A stretch of 64,000 bases of DNA from Pseudomonadales bacterium (GTDB lineage Bacteria > Pseudomonadota > Gammaproteobacteria > Pseudomonadales > Halieaceae), in NCBI GenBank assembly GCA_024234815.1, contig JACKNO010000004.1:558001-622000 (forward strand). Reading direction: 5' to 3'. Positions 8,687 to 17,349 of the stretch are shown piece by piece. The notes beneath the pieces were generated by a model. That model did not search any database. It was not told the origin of the DNA and worked only from the letters and a program-made list of their open reading frames with translations. Position 1 is the stretch's first letter. Each line of letters opens with the position of its first letter. The translations under genes were made by a program, and so were the position numbers.

Positions 8687-9289
8687 CTAGCTCCCGCGAC
8701 GCAGTATTCCCACGCTTATTCCTTCAATCGAGAAAGCCTGCTGTCTCAAGTCGACCTTGATTGGTGAGTAGTCGGCGTTTTCCGGCAGCAGCTCCAGCAG
8801 GTGTTTCTGCTTGGTCCTGTGCAGGCGTTTCACGGTAACCTCGTCCTCGATGCGGGCGACGATGATGTCGCCGTTGTTGGCAACCTGGGTGCTGTGCACA
8901 GCCAGGAGGTCGCCATCGAGAATGCCAGCGTCAATCATGCTATCGCCCTGCACCATCAGGAAGTAGTCCGCCTGGGGCTTGAAGAAGGACGGCGGCAGGT
9001 CGCAGTAGTCTTCGATGTTTTGCTCGGCCAACACGGGGTTGCCCGCGGCGACCCGCCCAACGATGGGGATTCCGGCGCTCTCGGGCAGGCGAATACCCCG
9101 TGACGCCCCCGCGATCATTTCTATTGCGCCCTTGCGGGCGAGCGCTTTGAGATGCTCCTCCGCCGCGTTTGCGGACTTGAAGCCAAGTTCCCGCGCGATA
9201 TCCGCCCTGGTTGGCGGATAGCCGGTTTCGTCAATATGGCGGCGAACCAGATCCAGTACTTGCTGTTGGCGCGAGGTAAGTTTTTCCAT
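8687..9289 (-). CDS. lexA: LexA repressor
   Basis: 200 residues from the ATG at 9289 (MEKLTSRQQ), which matches the usual LexA N-terminus; a GTG at 9298 is the upstream alternative. The helix-turn-helix region PPTRADIARELGFKSANAAEEHL is clear. Self-cleavage should occur at A82-G83, with catalytic Ser117 (QGDSM) and Lys154 (VTVKRL). It represses SOS genes until RecA filaments trigger cleavage. Its own promoter carries a LexA box. No sulA gene follows, unlike the Pseudomonas arrangement. Confidence 0.97.
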   Translation of the reverse strand: MEKLTSRQQQVLDLVRRHIDETGYPPTRADIARELGFKSANAAEEHLKALARKGAIEMIAGASRGIRLPESAGIPIVGRVAAGNPVLAEQNIEDYCDLPPSFFKPQADYFLMVQGDSMIDAGILDGDLLAVHSTQVANNGDIIVARIEDEVTVKRLHRTKQKHLLELLPENADYSPIKVDLRQQAFSIEGISVGILRRGS

Positions 9290-9299
9290 CACTGACACC

Positions 9300-9315
9300 G
9301 TGGTTATTTATACAG
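9300..9315 (-). promoter_or_regulatory. Degenerate second LexA box
   Basis: Read on the minus strand this is CTGTATAAATAACCAC, which fits CTG(N10)CAG except for the last base. It lies 3 bp downstream of the perfect box. Paired boxes ahead of lexA are known in other gammaproteobacteria. Confidence 0.5.
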
Positions 9316-9318
9316 GTG

Positions 9319-9334
9319 CTGTGATTATATACAG
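9319..9334 (-). promoter_or_regulatory. LexA box (SOS operator) of lexA
   Basis: On the minus strand this reads CTGTATATAATCACAG, a perfect CTG(N10)CAG with the AT-rich centre typical of gammaproteobacterial SOS boxes. It covers the -10 hexamer of the lexA promoter, so bound LexA would block RNA polymerase: autoregulation. Confidence 0.9.
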
Positions 9335-9353
9335 TATGTCGGCGGGGGTTCAA
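9324..9353 (-). promoter_or_regulatory. Sigma-70 promoter of lexA
   Basis: On the minus strand, TTGAAC (9348-9353) is followed after 18 bp by TATAAT (9324-9329). The start point would fall near 9317, giving a leader of about 28 nt to the lexA ATG. The -10 is embedded in the LexA box. Confidence 0.75.
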
Positions 9354-9419
9354 CATAAAACCCTACTTCCTTTACGGTGGAAGCCGCGCGGGCAGGGTGG
9401 GGACTATCTGGACAATAGC

Positions 9420-9737
9420 TCAGTAATCCTCAACTCCGTACATTGTTTCAGGCTCGATGGAATTGAGCGGACTGTTCCAGTCTTCGGGGTGGAATGGAAG
9501 GTCGGGATCCAGCATGTCCTCGTCATCCAGCTCAAAGGGCGAGCGCCAGTCTTCGGGAGCCTCGGCTCGCCGCGGCATCATCTCGCGCCAGGCATCGAGG
9601 TCAAGCTCAGCCACTTCCCCGTCGAGGTATTGAATCTCAATACTCAGCGTACCCGGGTCCCATTCAATGACTTCAAACAGGGCGTCAATTTGTACGTCCT
9701 TGTACCATTTGCCCACGGTGGGCTGTTGCATTTTCAT
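9420..9737 (-). CDS. Small conserved acidic unknown protein
   Basis: 105 residues, strongly acidic. The N-terminus (VGKWYKDVQIDALFEVIEWD) looks like a small beta barrel; the C-terminal half is rich in Asp, Glu, Pro and Trp. There is no signal peptide or membrane segment. I think relatives are labelled DUF6763, from memory and with low certainty. It lies alone on the minus strand between lexA and mtnP. Function unknown. Confidence 0.65.
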   Translation of the reverse strand: MKMQQPTVGKWYKDVQIDALFEVIEWDPGTLSIEIQYLDGEVAELDLDAWREMMPRRAEAPEDWRSPFELDDEDMLDPDLPFHPEDWNSPLNSIEPETMYGVEDY

Positions 9738-10108
9738 TGTCGGTCGCCTGCCTTCATGGTTTCCCTGTCAAAGTAACACGCTGGGTACGCCTGTCCATTA
9801 TGTGAATTGGATATATAGAATGAGCTTCAAATTCCGCTCTACCAGTAGCGAAAAAGAATTTAAAAAGGGATCAATCAGTTGCGTCATACATCGAGAGTTG
9901 ACTTAAGATGGGGCGGGCTTTTATATAATATTTCACAGCTCCGGCAATTGGTTTAAATGAATAATATGTCTAAAAAAGAACTTGATGCCGGTCGAGCAAA
10001 CACAGGATAGCGGGGCAGGATGACTTCAATTACAAGGCGGCGGTATGGGCAAACCCGGGTTTGTGAAATGCGAAACCGGGCGCGCGCACCCGGGTTGAGG
10101 TACTGGCG
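9738..10108. other. Gene-poor 371-bp region upstream of mtnP
   Basis: Where Pseudomonas carries nagZ and psrA near lexA and mtnP, nothing of the kind is present. The region is AT-rich up to about 9990 and holds a promoter-like sequence, a 17-codon open frame (9957-10010, MNNMSKKELDAGRANTG) of unknown meaning, and two copies of CCCGGGTT near 10055 and 10090 close to the mtnP start. I see no further gene. Confidence 0.5.
9898..9929 (+). promoter_or_regulatory. Putative sigma-70 promoter for mtnP
   Basis: TTGACT at 9898-9903 is followed by overlapping -10 candidates: TATATA (9922-9927, spacer 18) and TATAAT (9924-9929, spacer 20). It points to mtnP with a leader of about 170 nt. Confidence 0.5.
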
Positions 10109-10858
10109 ATGAAGGTACCCGGAATTATCGGTGGCACGGGGATCGAGGAACTGGCGGGACTGTCCATCGTCGCTGCGCATCGGCCGGAAACCCCGTTCGG
10201 GGAGCCTTCTCGGGCGGTGCAGGAAGGCCTCCTGGATGGGTGCCGGGTGTTTTTTCTGCAACGCCACGGCAGCCCGGCCCTCATTCCACCACATCTCGTC
10301 AATTACCGCGCAAACCTCTGGGCCCTGCATTCGCTGGGCGTAAACGAGGTCATCGCTATCAATGCGGTAGGCGGCATTTCACCGCAGATGCAACCCGGCG
10401 CGCTGGTGGTGCCGGATCAACTGATCGATTACACCTGGGGTCGGGCCCACACCTACGATGATGGCAGTGGCGGTAAGCTTCAGCATATTGATTTTACAGA
10501 GCCCTACGACCGGGAATTGCGCATGCAGGTAGTCGCCGCTGCTGAGCTCGCCGGCGTCTCCTGCACATCGGCCGGTGTGCACGGTATCACCCAGGGCCCG
10601 AGGCTGGAGACGGCGGCTGAGGTGCGGCGGATGGCGGCGGACGGCTGTGACCTGGTGGGCATGACCGGTATGCCCGAGGCAGCGCTGGCGCGTGAACTCG
10701 GGATAGCCTATGCGTCGGTTTGCATGGTGGTAAACCCCGCGGCCGGGCTCAGTGAGCAGCCGATCTCACTGGCGATGATGCATGACATCCTGCACCAGGA
10801 GGCGGGTGTGGTGGGGGCGCTGCTGCGAAGTCTGCTTGCCCTGCGCTACGGGAGCTGA
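10109..10858 (+). CDS. mtnP: S-methyl-5'-thioadenosine/thioinosine phosphorylase family
   Basis: 249 residues of the purine nucleoside phosphorylase/MTAP family. Visible: the N-terminal phosphate loop GIIGGTGIEE, the conserved PFGEPS segment, QRHG (phosphate-binding Arg-His), and the base-binding region MTGMPEAALARELGIAY. It phosphorolyses methylthio-nucleosides in the methionine salvage route. In Pseudomonas the orthologue at this position is reported to prefer S-methyl-5'-thioinosine; residues alone do not let me decide the substrate. GAGG upstream of the ATG supports the start. The last 13 bp overlap the convergent csiV gene. Confidence 0.9.
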   Translation: MKVPGIIGGTGIEELAGLSIVAAHRPETPFGEPSRAVQEGLLDGCRVFFLQRHGSPALIPPHLVNYRANLWALHSLGVNEVIAINAVGGISPQMQPGALVVPDQLIDYTWGRAHTYDDGSGGKLQHIDFTEPYDRELRMQVVAAAELAGVSCTSAGVHGITQGPRLETAAEVRRMAADGCDLVGMTGMPEAALARELGIAYASVCMVVNPAAGLSEQPISLAMMHDILHQEAGVVGALLRSLLALRYGS

Positions 10859-11988
10859 GTGTCCCCCAGGCTCTGGGCCTGGGATTCCGCGATCGCCGCC
10901 AATTCTTCAGCGGTCACCGGCGTAAACTTGATTATCAGTCCCATCAGGGGGTGATCCACGTAATGCACCTCGCCGCTGCGCATGCGCCGCTTTTGTTGCA
11001 ACAGCACGGCGTGGCGGAAGGGGTACACCGGACCCGCAACCTCCGGTGGCTCTGTGATTGTCGACGCTCCCTCGGCCAGCGCACCCTCCGCCGGTAATGG
11101 CGTTGCGGAAGCGGGTACGGGGACGCCCCCGGATTCTGCCACCAGCACGCCAGTCTCCGCGCCACTTCCTGCTGTGTCCGGAATCTGATCAATGGCCGCT
11201 GCCAGATCAATCACCTCTTCCTCTTCGACAACCAGCGATGGCGGTCCGAATGGTGGCGGGGGCATCTTCCAGGTGCCCGCCGGCAGGTAATCTCCCGAGG
11301 TGTTCAGCCACAGGTTGGTTTCAAGCAGCAGGTAGCGCGACAGGAAGATTTTTATCGACCCCTGTAACTGTGGCCATTGTTTGGTATCGCCCGAATGGTC
11401 CAGCACGATCGGCAGGCTGCGGTCCTCGGAAGTAACCGGCTGCACCCAGGATTCGTGCAACAGGATGGAATAGCGACCGCTGCGCTGCATCAGCGCCGCC
11501 TTGCCGCGAAACTCCTGGTAGGCGGACGGCAGGACCACAAACGGGCGTGGCAGCGCATAGCTTACTGGCGGCGCCTCCTGGTCCGAGATAACCGGGGTCA
11601 GCGGTTTAGGTGTGGAAGGCGTGGCAGCGCCCTGCAACGGGATCGGTCCCGAGATCGAAGAGCCGGTTCCGCTGTCCGGTAGCGCCAGGCTGGTGATGAT
11701 CTGTCGGCCATACTCGTCAATGAAGCTGTTGCCCGGGAACTGTTGCTTGTTTCGGGCCACGAGTGCCGGGTCCACCAGGAAGCGTGAGGCGGAGGGGTAG
11801 GCAAGCTCCGGGGTGGCATCCCACTGTTCCGGCAAGGCCGAGCCACCCGGTGGTAAGTTCGATTTGTTGGCGAAAGCCAATAACTCCACCCGGAACCAGC
11901 GGGCATCCTGGGCGGTAGCCACCGCGCCGCCCAGTGTTGTGAGGGCTGCGAGTGCGCAGGCAGTCAGGTTCATCGATATTTTTCGCAT
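10846..11988 (-). CDS. csiV: CsiV-family periplasmic protein
   Basis: 380 residues with a signal peptide (MRKISMNLTACALAALTTLGGAVATAQDA). The start of the mature part, RWFRVELLAFANKSN, and the C-terminal RMRSGEVHYVDHPLMGLIIKFTPV are typical of the CsiV family, known in Vibrio to bind peptidoglycan and activate a periplasmic lytic enzyme. The middle contains a low-complexity Ala/Pro/Glu stretch. Its ATG overlaps the mfd stop by 1 bp, so it is translated with mfd, as in Pseudomonas. Role here is inferred from family and position. Confidence 0.8.
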   Translation of the reverse strand: MRKISMNLTACALAALTTLGGAVATAQDARWFRVELLAFANKSNLPPGGSALPEQWDATPELAYPSASRFLVDPALVARNKQQFPGNSFIDEYGRQIITSLALPDSGTGSSISGPIPLQGAATPSTPKPLTPVISDQEAPPVSYALPRPFVVLPSAYQEFRGKAALMQRSGRYSILLHESWVQPVTSEDRSLPIVLDHSGDTKQWPQLQGSIKIFLSRYLLLETNLWLNTSGDYLPAGTWKMPPPPFGPPSLVVEEEEVIDLAAAIDQIPDTAGSGAETGVLVAESGGVPVPASATPLPAEGALAEGASTITEPPEVAGPVYPFRHAVLLQQKRRMRSGEVHYVDHPLMGLIIKFTPVTAEELAAIAESQAQSLGDTQLP

Positions 11989-14900
11989 CAGGCGGCATCG
12001 TCCGTGGCTTCAGTGGCAAAAGATTCCAGCAACTGCTCTACGTAGTGCTGGCGTTCATGGGGGTCCGGCAACTGCCGCTTGAAGCGCAGACGAGTCGCCC
12101 CGGCCAGTTTATAGGCGCGCGGGTCTGACTGTACAAGCTTCACAAGGCTGAGGGGATGTACCCGGGTGTTTGTGTTGAAGTCGATACTACCACCCTCAGA
12201 GCCCGCTTCAATGGCGCGTATTCCAAGTGCCTGCGCCTTGAGGCGAAGCCGGGATACCTCGAACAGGTTTTTTACCTGTGCGGGCAGCAGCCCGAAGCGA
12301 TCAATCATCTCCACCTGCATGTCGCGCAGTTCGCGCTCGTCCCTGGCCCCGGCTATGCGCTTGTAGAGAATCAGCCTGCTGTTGATGTCCGGCAAATAAT
12401 CCTCGGGGATCAGTGCCGGCATATGCAGTTTGATTTCGGAGCCGTGATCCAGCGGCGCATCCACATCCGGTATTTCGCCTCGCTTCAGGGCCGCCACCGC
12501 GCGCTGTAACATTTCCATGTAGAGCCCGAAACCGACACTGTGAATCTGGCCGCTCTGCTCATCTCCCAGCAGTTCCCCGGCGCCGCGAATCTCCAGGTCG
12601 TGGGTTGCCAGCAGATAGCCGGCGCCCAGGTCACCTGCAGCCTCTATGGCTTCCAGTCGTTTGATGGCGTCCGGTGTAATTGCCGAGCGGGGAGGGCACA
12701 TCAGGTAGGCGTAAGCCTGGTGATGGGAGCGACCCACACGGCCACGCAACTGGTGCAGTTGTGCCAGGCCGAATTTATCGGAGCGCTCAATGATGATGGT
12801 GTTGGCATTCGGAATATCGATACCTGTTTCTATGATGGTGGTGCACAACAGAATGTGGTGGCGCTGGTGGTAGAAGGATGACATCACCTGTTCGAGCTGG
12901 CTTTCGGCCATCTGGCCGTGGGCAACCCCGATGCTCAGGCCGGGCAATAGTTCGCGCAGCTTGCGCGCGCTTTCCTCGATGGTCTTGACCTCGTTGTGCA
13001 GGTAGTACACCTGGCCGCCGCGCAGCGTCTCGCGCAGAACGGCTTCCTTGATCAGGCCGATATTGTGTTCACGTACAAACGTCTTGATCGACAGCCGCCT
13101 GGCGGGCGGGGTTGCGATAATCGACAGGTCGCGCATGCCGCCCATGGCCATATTAAGCGTCCGGGGTATCGGTGTGGCGGTAAGCGTCAGCACGTCCACT
13201 TCGGAGCGCAGCGCCTTGATGGCCTCTTTCTGTTTGACGCCAAAGCGGTGTTCCTCATCGATTATCAGCAGTCCCAGGTCGGCAAAGCGGAAATCGCTCT
13301 GCAGCAGTTTGTGGGTGCCGATGAGTATATCGACTTTGCCGGAGGCCACGCGTTTTGTGATCTCACCCAGGTCTTTTGATGACTTGAACCGGGATACCAC
13401 CTCAACGTTGACGTCCCAGTCAGCAAAGCGGTCGCTGAATGAGTTGAAGTGTTGCTGAGCCAGCAACGTCGTGGGAACCAGGACCGCGACCTGTTTGGCA
13501 TTGCGGGTCGCGAGAAAGGCCGCGCGCATCGCCACCTCGGTTTTGCCGAAGCCCACGTCGCCGCACACCAGCCGGTCCATGACCCTGGGGCTGAGCATGT
13601 CGTCGATCACCGCCTTGATCGTCGCCTCCTGGTCAGGGGTTTCCTCAAAAGGAAAGGCCGCGGCAAAATGTTCGTACTCGTGCTGGAAAGGCGCAAAGGC
13701 AAATCCTTCCCTGGCCTCGCGCCTGGCGTAAACTTCCAACAACTGGGCCGCCACGTCGCTGGCTTTCTCGCTGGCTTTGCGTCTCGCCTTGTCCCACTGG
13801 TCGGAACCCAGTTTGTGCAGGGGCGCGAGGTCCGGGTCGGAGCCGGAGTAGCGACTGACGAGGTGCAAGGAGGCAACCGGCACATAGAGGCGCGCACCCT
13901 GGGCGTACTCCAGGGTCAGGAATTCAGCTTCCTGCTCATCTACGGTGAGTGTCTGCAAGCCGATATAGCGCCCCACACCGTGTTCCAGATGAACCACCGG
14001 CACACCTTCCCTCAACTCATTGATGTCGCGAAACACGTTGGCCAGCAGCGCGTCATCGTGTTGCTTGACGCGCCGACGGCGCTGGGCCACGCGGTTTCCG
14101 AACAGTTGCGCCTCGCAGACCAAAGTGGCTTGCCCGGGGCCAAAATACATGCCCCGGTCGATAGGGGCGGTGGCGATGGCAAACTCTGCTCCGGAGGCGA
14201 TAAACTCGTTCCAGTCGCGCACCACCGGTGGTTCCAGTTGATGTTCCCGCAGCGACTCCAGCAGGATCTCCCGGCGGCCCGCGGATTCCGCGCACAGCAG
14301 CAAAGGTGCACGATGCTCCTGCATAAAATGCAGCAGATGCTCCGTGGGCGACTGGTTGCGTTGGTCCCCGGCCAGGCTGGGGGGCGGACGGACGCCGGTC
14401 TCACGGTGTACAGGGGCATCCAGGTTGTGGCGCAGTTCCAGCACGGGGTAATTGCCGAGAATCTGGTACAACTCCTCTACCGGGGTAAAGCAGCGCCTGG
14501 GTTTCAGCAATGGACGCCTGGGGTCGATGCCGTATTCCTCGAAACGGGTGTTCACCTCTTCCCAGAAATGGCGCGCGCTGCCGTGGTGATCGCCACTGGT
14601 GATAATTGCGGTATTGTCCGGCAGGTAGTCAAACAGGGTCGCGCAATTCTCAAAAAACAGCGGCAGATAGTATTCACAGCCGCCGGGACTGCGCCCGGCA
14701 CTGACCTCGACATAGACCGGGCACTGGTCGGGGTCCACCTCAAAGGCATCGTACCAGTTCATCTGGAAGCGGCTCACGGCGCCCCGGTCAAGTGGATATT
14801 CCCGGGCCGGCAGCAGGTTGATGGCCTCGACCCTGTCCACGGTGCGCTGGGTTTCCGGGTCGAAGGTCCGCAGGCTGTCGACCTCGGCGTCCAGCAGGTC

Positions 14901-15455
14901 GATGCGATAGGGCATGGCGCTGCCCATCGGAAAGATATCGAACAGGGAGCCGCGCAGCGCGAATTCACCGTGCTCGTACACGGTCTCCACGTTGAGGTAG
15001 CCATTGCGCTGGAGATCCCGTCGGAAGGAATCGATATCCAGACTCTGGCCTGATTCCAGCACAAGGCTGGACGCGGCGATGTAGTCGGTGGGTGCCAACC
15101 GGTGCATCAGGGTCGGGATTGGCACAACCAGTATCCCGCTGGTCATCCGGCGCAGCTGGTGCAGGGTACTCAATCGTTCCGAGATAATATCCTGGTGCGG
15201 TGAAAAGTTGTCGTACGGCAGGGTCTCCCAGTCGGGGAACGCGAGAATGTCGATATCCCCGGCGAGAAAGAACGGTAGTTCGCGCTCCAGCGTGAGGGCG
15301 GAACTGGTATCGGCCGTAATTACCACCAGCAACTGGTCTGGTTGCGCCAATTCCGCGATACAGCGCGCCTCGGCACTGCCCGCGAAGGGCCCCAGCGCTG
15401 TTCGGGTTGCTGGCTTGCGGGGCCAGGGTGTGGTTTTCAAGAGTGTGGGGAACAT
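11988..15455 (-). CDS. mfd: Transcription-repair coupling factor
   Basis: 1155 residues from the ATG at 15455, close to the usual ~1150; the open frame runs 69 codons further upstream but those residues do not look like Mfd. The UvrB-homology region is N-terminal, then the RNA polymerase-interacting domain (VVHLEHGVGRYIGL), then the RecG-like translocase with Walker A GDVGFGKTEVA and Walker B IIDEEHRFG, and the C-terminal TRCF domain. It removes stalled RNA polymerase at DNA lesions and recruits UvrA. The mfd stop and csiV start overlap. Confidence 0.97.
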   Translation of the reverse strand: MFPTLLKTTPWPRKPATRTALGPFAGSAEARCIAELAQPDQLLVVITADTSSALTLERELPFFLAGDIDILAFPDWETLPYDNFSPHQDIISERLSTLHQLRRMTSGILVVPIPTLMHRLAPTDYIAASSLVLESGQSLDIDSFRRDLQRNGYLNVETVYEHGEFALRGSLFDIFPMGSAMPYRIDLLDAEVDSLRTFDPETQRTVDRVEAINLLPAREYPLDRGAVSRFQMNWYDAFEVDPDQCPVYVEVSAGRSPGGCEYYLPLFFENCATLFDYLPDNTAIITSGDHHGSARHFWEEVNTRFEEYGIDPRRPLLKPRRCFTPVEELYQILGNYPVLELRHNLDAPVHRETGVRPPPSLAGDQRNQSPTEHLLHFMQEHRAPLLLCAESAGRREILLESLREHQLEPPVVRDWNEFIASGAEFAIATAPIDRGMYFGPGQATLVCEAQLFGNRVAQRRRRVKQHDDALLANVFRDINELREGVPVVHLEHGVGRYIGLQTLTVDEQEAEFLTLEYAQGARLYVPVASLHLVSRYSGSDPDLAPLHKLGSDQWDKARRKASEKASDVAAQLLEVYARREAREGFAFAPFQHEYEHFAAAFPFEETPDQEATIKAVIDDMLSPRVMDRLVCGDVGFGKTEVAMRAAFLATRNAKQVAVLVPTTLLAQQHFNSFSDRFADWDVNVEVVSRFKSSKDLGEITKRVASGKVDILIGTHKLLQSDFRFADLGLLIIDEEHRFGVKQKEAIKALRSEVDVLTLTATPIPRTLNMAMGGMRDLSIIATPPARRLSIKTFVREHNIGLIKEAVLRETLRGGQVYYLHNEVKTIEESARKLRELLPGLSIGVAHGQMAESQLEQVMSSFYHQRHHILLCTTIIETGIDIPNANTIIIERSDKFGLAQLHQLRGRVGRSHHQAYAYLMCPPRSAITPDAIKRLEAIEAAGDLGAGYLLATHDLEIRGAGELLGDEQSGQIHSVGFGLYMEMLQRAVAALKRGEIPDVDAPLDHGSEIKLHMPALIPEDYLPDINSRLILYKRIAGARDERELRDMQVEMIDRFGLLPAQVKNLFEVSRLRLKAQALGIRAIEAGSEGGSIDFNTNTRVHPLSLVKLVQSDPRAYKLAGATRLRFKRQLPDPHERQHYVEQLLESFATEATDDAA

Positions 15456-15640
15456 AAGCCCTGGGTAATGTACGGAGCGGGTTTGCCCGGCGATTTGTTT
15501 GGCGCGCCATTGTAGCGCCAAGCCCCGGTTGAGCTCCAGTGATCCCGGCGGCAAAACCGTTAAAGGCAACTTGCACCACCCCGGTGCTGCGATGATAATA
15601 GCCACCCCCAGCCCAAGCCCTTTAAGGAAGGTAGCCACCC

Positions 15641-17110
15641 GTGACTCAACGCCAGCGACCACGTCCCGACGATTACTTCAAGAACTGGAAAGAGCGCGAG
15701 GCGCTGGCCGAGGGAATGATCCCCCTGGTGGGAAGTTTGTCCAGGGAAAAGAATGTGAAGTGCTACATGTACGGTCGAACCCTGGTCAACCGTTCCGTAT
15801 TGCAGATCATGAAAGACCATCGCTACGTGCGGCAGGTCGAGGGTAACGAGCTTTCCGAGTTTGAGACCTACCCGGTTTTCAAGCACCTGGCGAAACTGGA
15901 CCTCGGCCCGGCTCATATCGATGTCGGCCGCCTGGCCGTGCGTTTCCAGGAGGAGGGTTCAACCGCGGGGCTGTCGCTGGAACAGTACATCGAGCGCGAG
16001 CTGAAAGAGCTGATCGGCAGCAAGAAAAAGCCGCTGGAACGGACCCAGGATGTGGTGTTATACGGTTTCGGCCGGATTGGCCGGCTGATGGCCCGCATCC
16101 TTATCGAGAAGACAGACGGCGGCGATTGCCTGCGCCTGCGTGCGATCGTCGTGCGCAAGGGCAAAGCGCCCAATGACCTGGTGAAGCGGGTAAGCCTCCT
16201 GCGCCGGGACTCGGTTCACGGCGCCTTTGACGGCACCATCAGGGTGGATGAGGAGCGCCAGTCGTTCATTGCCAACGGCAACGAGGTGAAGGTCATCTAT
16301 GCGGACAGCCCGGACAACATCGATTACACCCAGTACGGTATCGACAACGCTATTATTATCGACAATACCGGCGCATGGAGAGACGAGGCGGGCCTCTCCC
16401 AGCATCTGAAGAGCAAGGGCGCCAGCAAGGTGATACTGACCGCCCCGGGCAAGGGTGACCTCAAAAACATCGTGGCCGGTATTAACAGCGACCAGATACT
16501 GCCGACCGATACCATTATCTCCGCTGCCTCGTGCACCACCAACGCGATCGCGCCGCCGCTGAAGGCCATGGATGACGAGTTCGGCATCATCAACGGCCAC
16601 GTGGAGACGGTACACGCCTATACCAACGACCAGAACCTGACGGACAACTACCATAAGGCCTCACGTCGCGGCCGCAGCGCACCCCTGAACATGGTCCTGA
16701 CTGAAACAGGGGCCGCCAACGCGGTGGGAAAAGTGCTGCCGCAGTTCGTTGGCAAGTTGACCGGCAATGCCATTCGGGTTCCGACCCCCAACGTGTCGAT
16801 GGCGATACTGAATCTTACGCTGGGCCGGGAAACCACCAAGGAAGAAATCAACGAGTTCATGCGCAATCAGGCGCTGCATTCCGCGTTGCGCCGGCAAATC
16901 GACTACTCCGGATCGCCGGAGGTTGTCTCCACCGATTTCGTGGGATCCCGTCATGCCTGTATCTTTGATGCCCAGGCAACTATTGTTAATGGTAAACACG
17001 CGGTGCTGTACCTGTGGTACGACAACGAATTCGGCTATAGCTGCCAGGTTCATCGTATCCTGGAGCGCATGGCGGGTATCAACTTCGCCGTTTACCCCAG
17101 GGAGGGCTGA
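15641..17110 (+). CDS. Glyceraldehyde-3-phosphate dehydrogenase, long form
   Basis: 489 residues, about 140 more than ordinary GAPDH. The extra N-terminal domain (residues 1-135) is charged and has no motif I recognise. The Rossmann loop is GFGRIGR from G142, the catalytic Cys is C298 in SAASCTTNAIAPP, and DNEFGYS ends the catalytic domain. The residues after the second beta strand (AIVVRKGK) lack the acidic residue that usually selects NAD, so NADP use is possible; that is inference. GTG start with GGAAGG 9 nt upstream. A long gap gene between mfd and nqrA is also found in Pseudomonas. Confidence 0.9.
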   Translation: MTQRQRPRPDDYFKNWKEREALAEGMIPLVGSLSREKNVKCYMYGRTLVNRSVLQIMKDHRYVRQVEGNELSEFETYPVFKHLAKLDLGPAHIDVGRLAVRFQEEGSTAGLSLEQYIERELKELIGSKKKPLERTQDVVLYGFGRIGRLMARILIEKTDGGDCLRLRAIVVRKGKAPNDLVKRVSLLRRDSVHGAFDGTIRVDEERQSFIANGNEVKVIYADSPDNIDYTQYGIDNAIIIDNTGAWRDEAGLSQHLKSKGASKVILTAPGKGDLKNIVAGINSDQILPTDTIISAASCTTNAIAPPLKAMDDEFGIINGHVETVHAYTNDQNLTDNYHKASRRGRSAPLNMVLTETGAANAVGKVLPQFVGKLTGNAIRVPTPNVSMAILNLTLGRETTKEEINEFMRNQALHSALRRQIDYSGSPEVVSTDFVGSRHACIFDAQATIVNGKHAVLYLWYDNEFGYSCQVHRILERMAGINFAVYPREG

Positions 17111-17235
17111 ATCGGCTGTCTCATCCCGGCCGATATCGCGGGAGACTGTCGACCAAGGTCGATTGACTTTCGAAAAAATTGGTGAGAACCAAAGAAGCGG
17201 GGCCGGCTCGGTGGTTTTTTATAGGCCCGTTCCGC

Positions 17236-17241
17236 TATAAT
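17236..17241 (+). promoter_or_regulatory. -10 element of the nqr operon
   Basis: Perfect TATAAT about 110 bp before nqrA, in a 239-bp gap after the gap gene. The -35 region (near 17213) is T-rich but not a good TTGACA match. A leader of about 100 nt would precede nqrA. Confidence 0.5.
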
Positions 17242-17349
17242 GCGCGCGGTCTGGAAGTCGTCTCGAATCGGTTTCCCCTATCCACGGGGCATCCGCCCCC
17301 TGGACGGCTCCAGCTTTCCACAAATGTTTTGTTTCTGTAGGCAGATCGT

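Noticed and set aside
8558..8697. 10-bp inverted repeat GCGGGAGCTA/TAGCTCCCGC spanning the gap before lexA
   Set aside because: Arms are 120 bp apart and overlap two stop codons; with this length and composition chance is likely.
13449..15053. 534-codon open frame on the plus strand
   Set aside because: Lies wholly antisense to mfd in GC-rich DNA; composition is that of a shadow frame and no family is recognisable.
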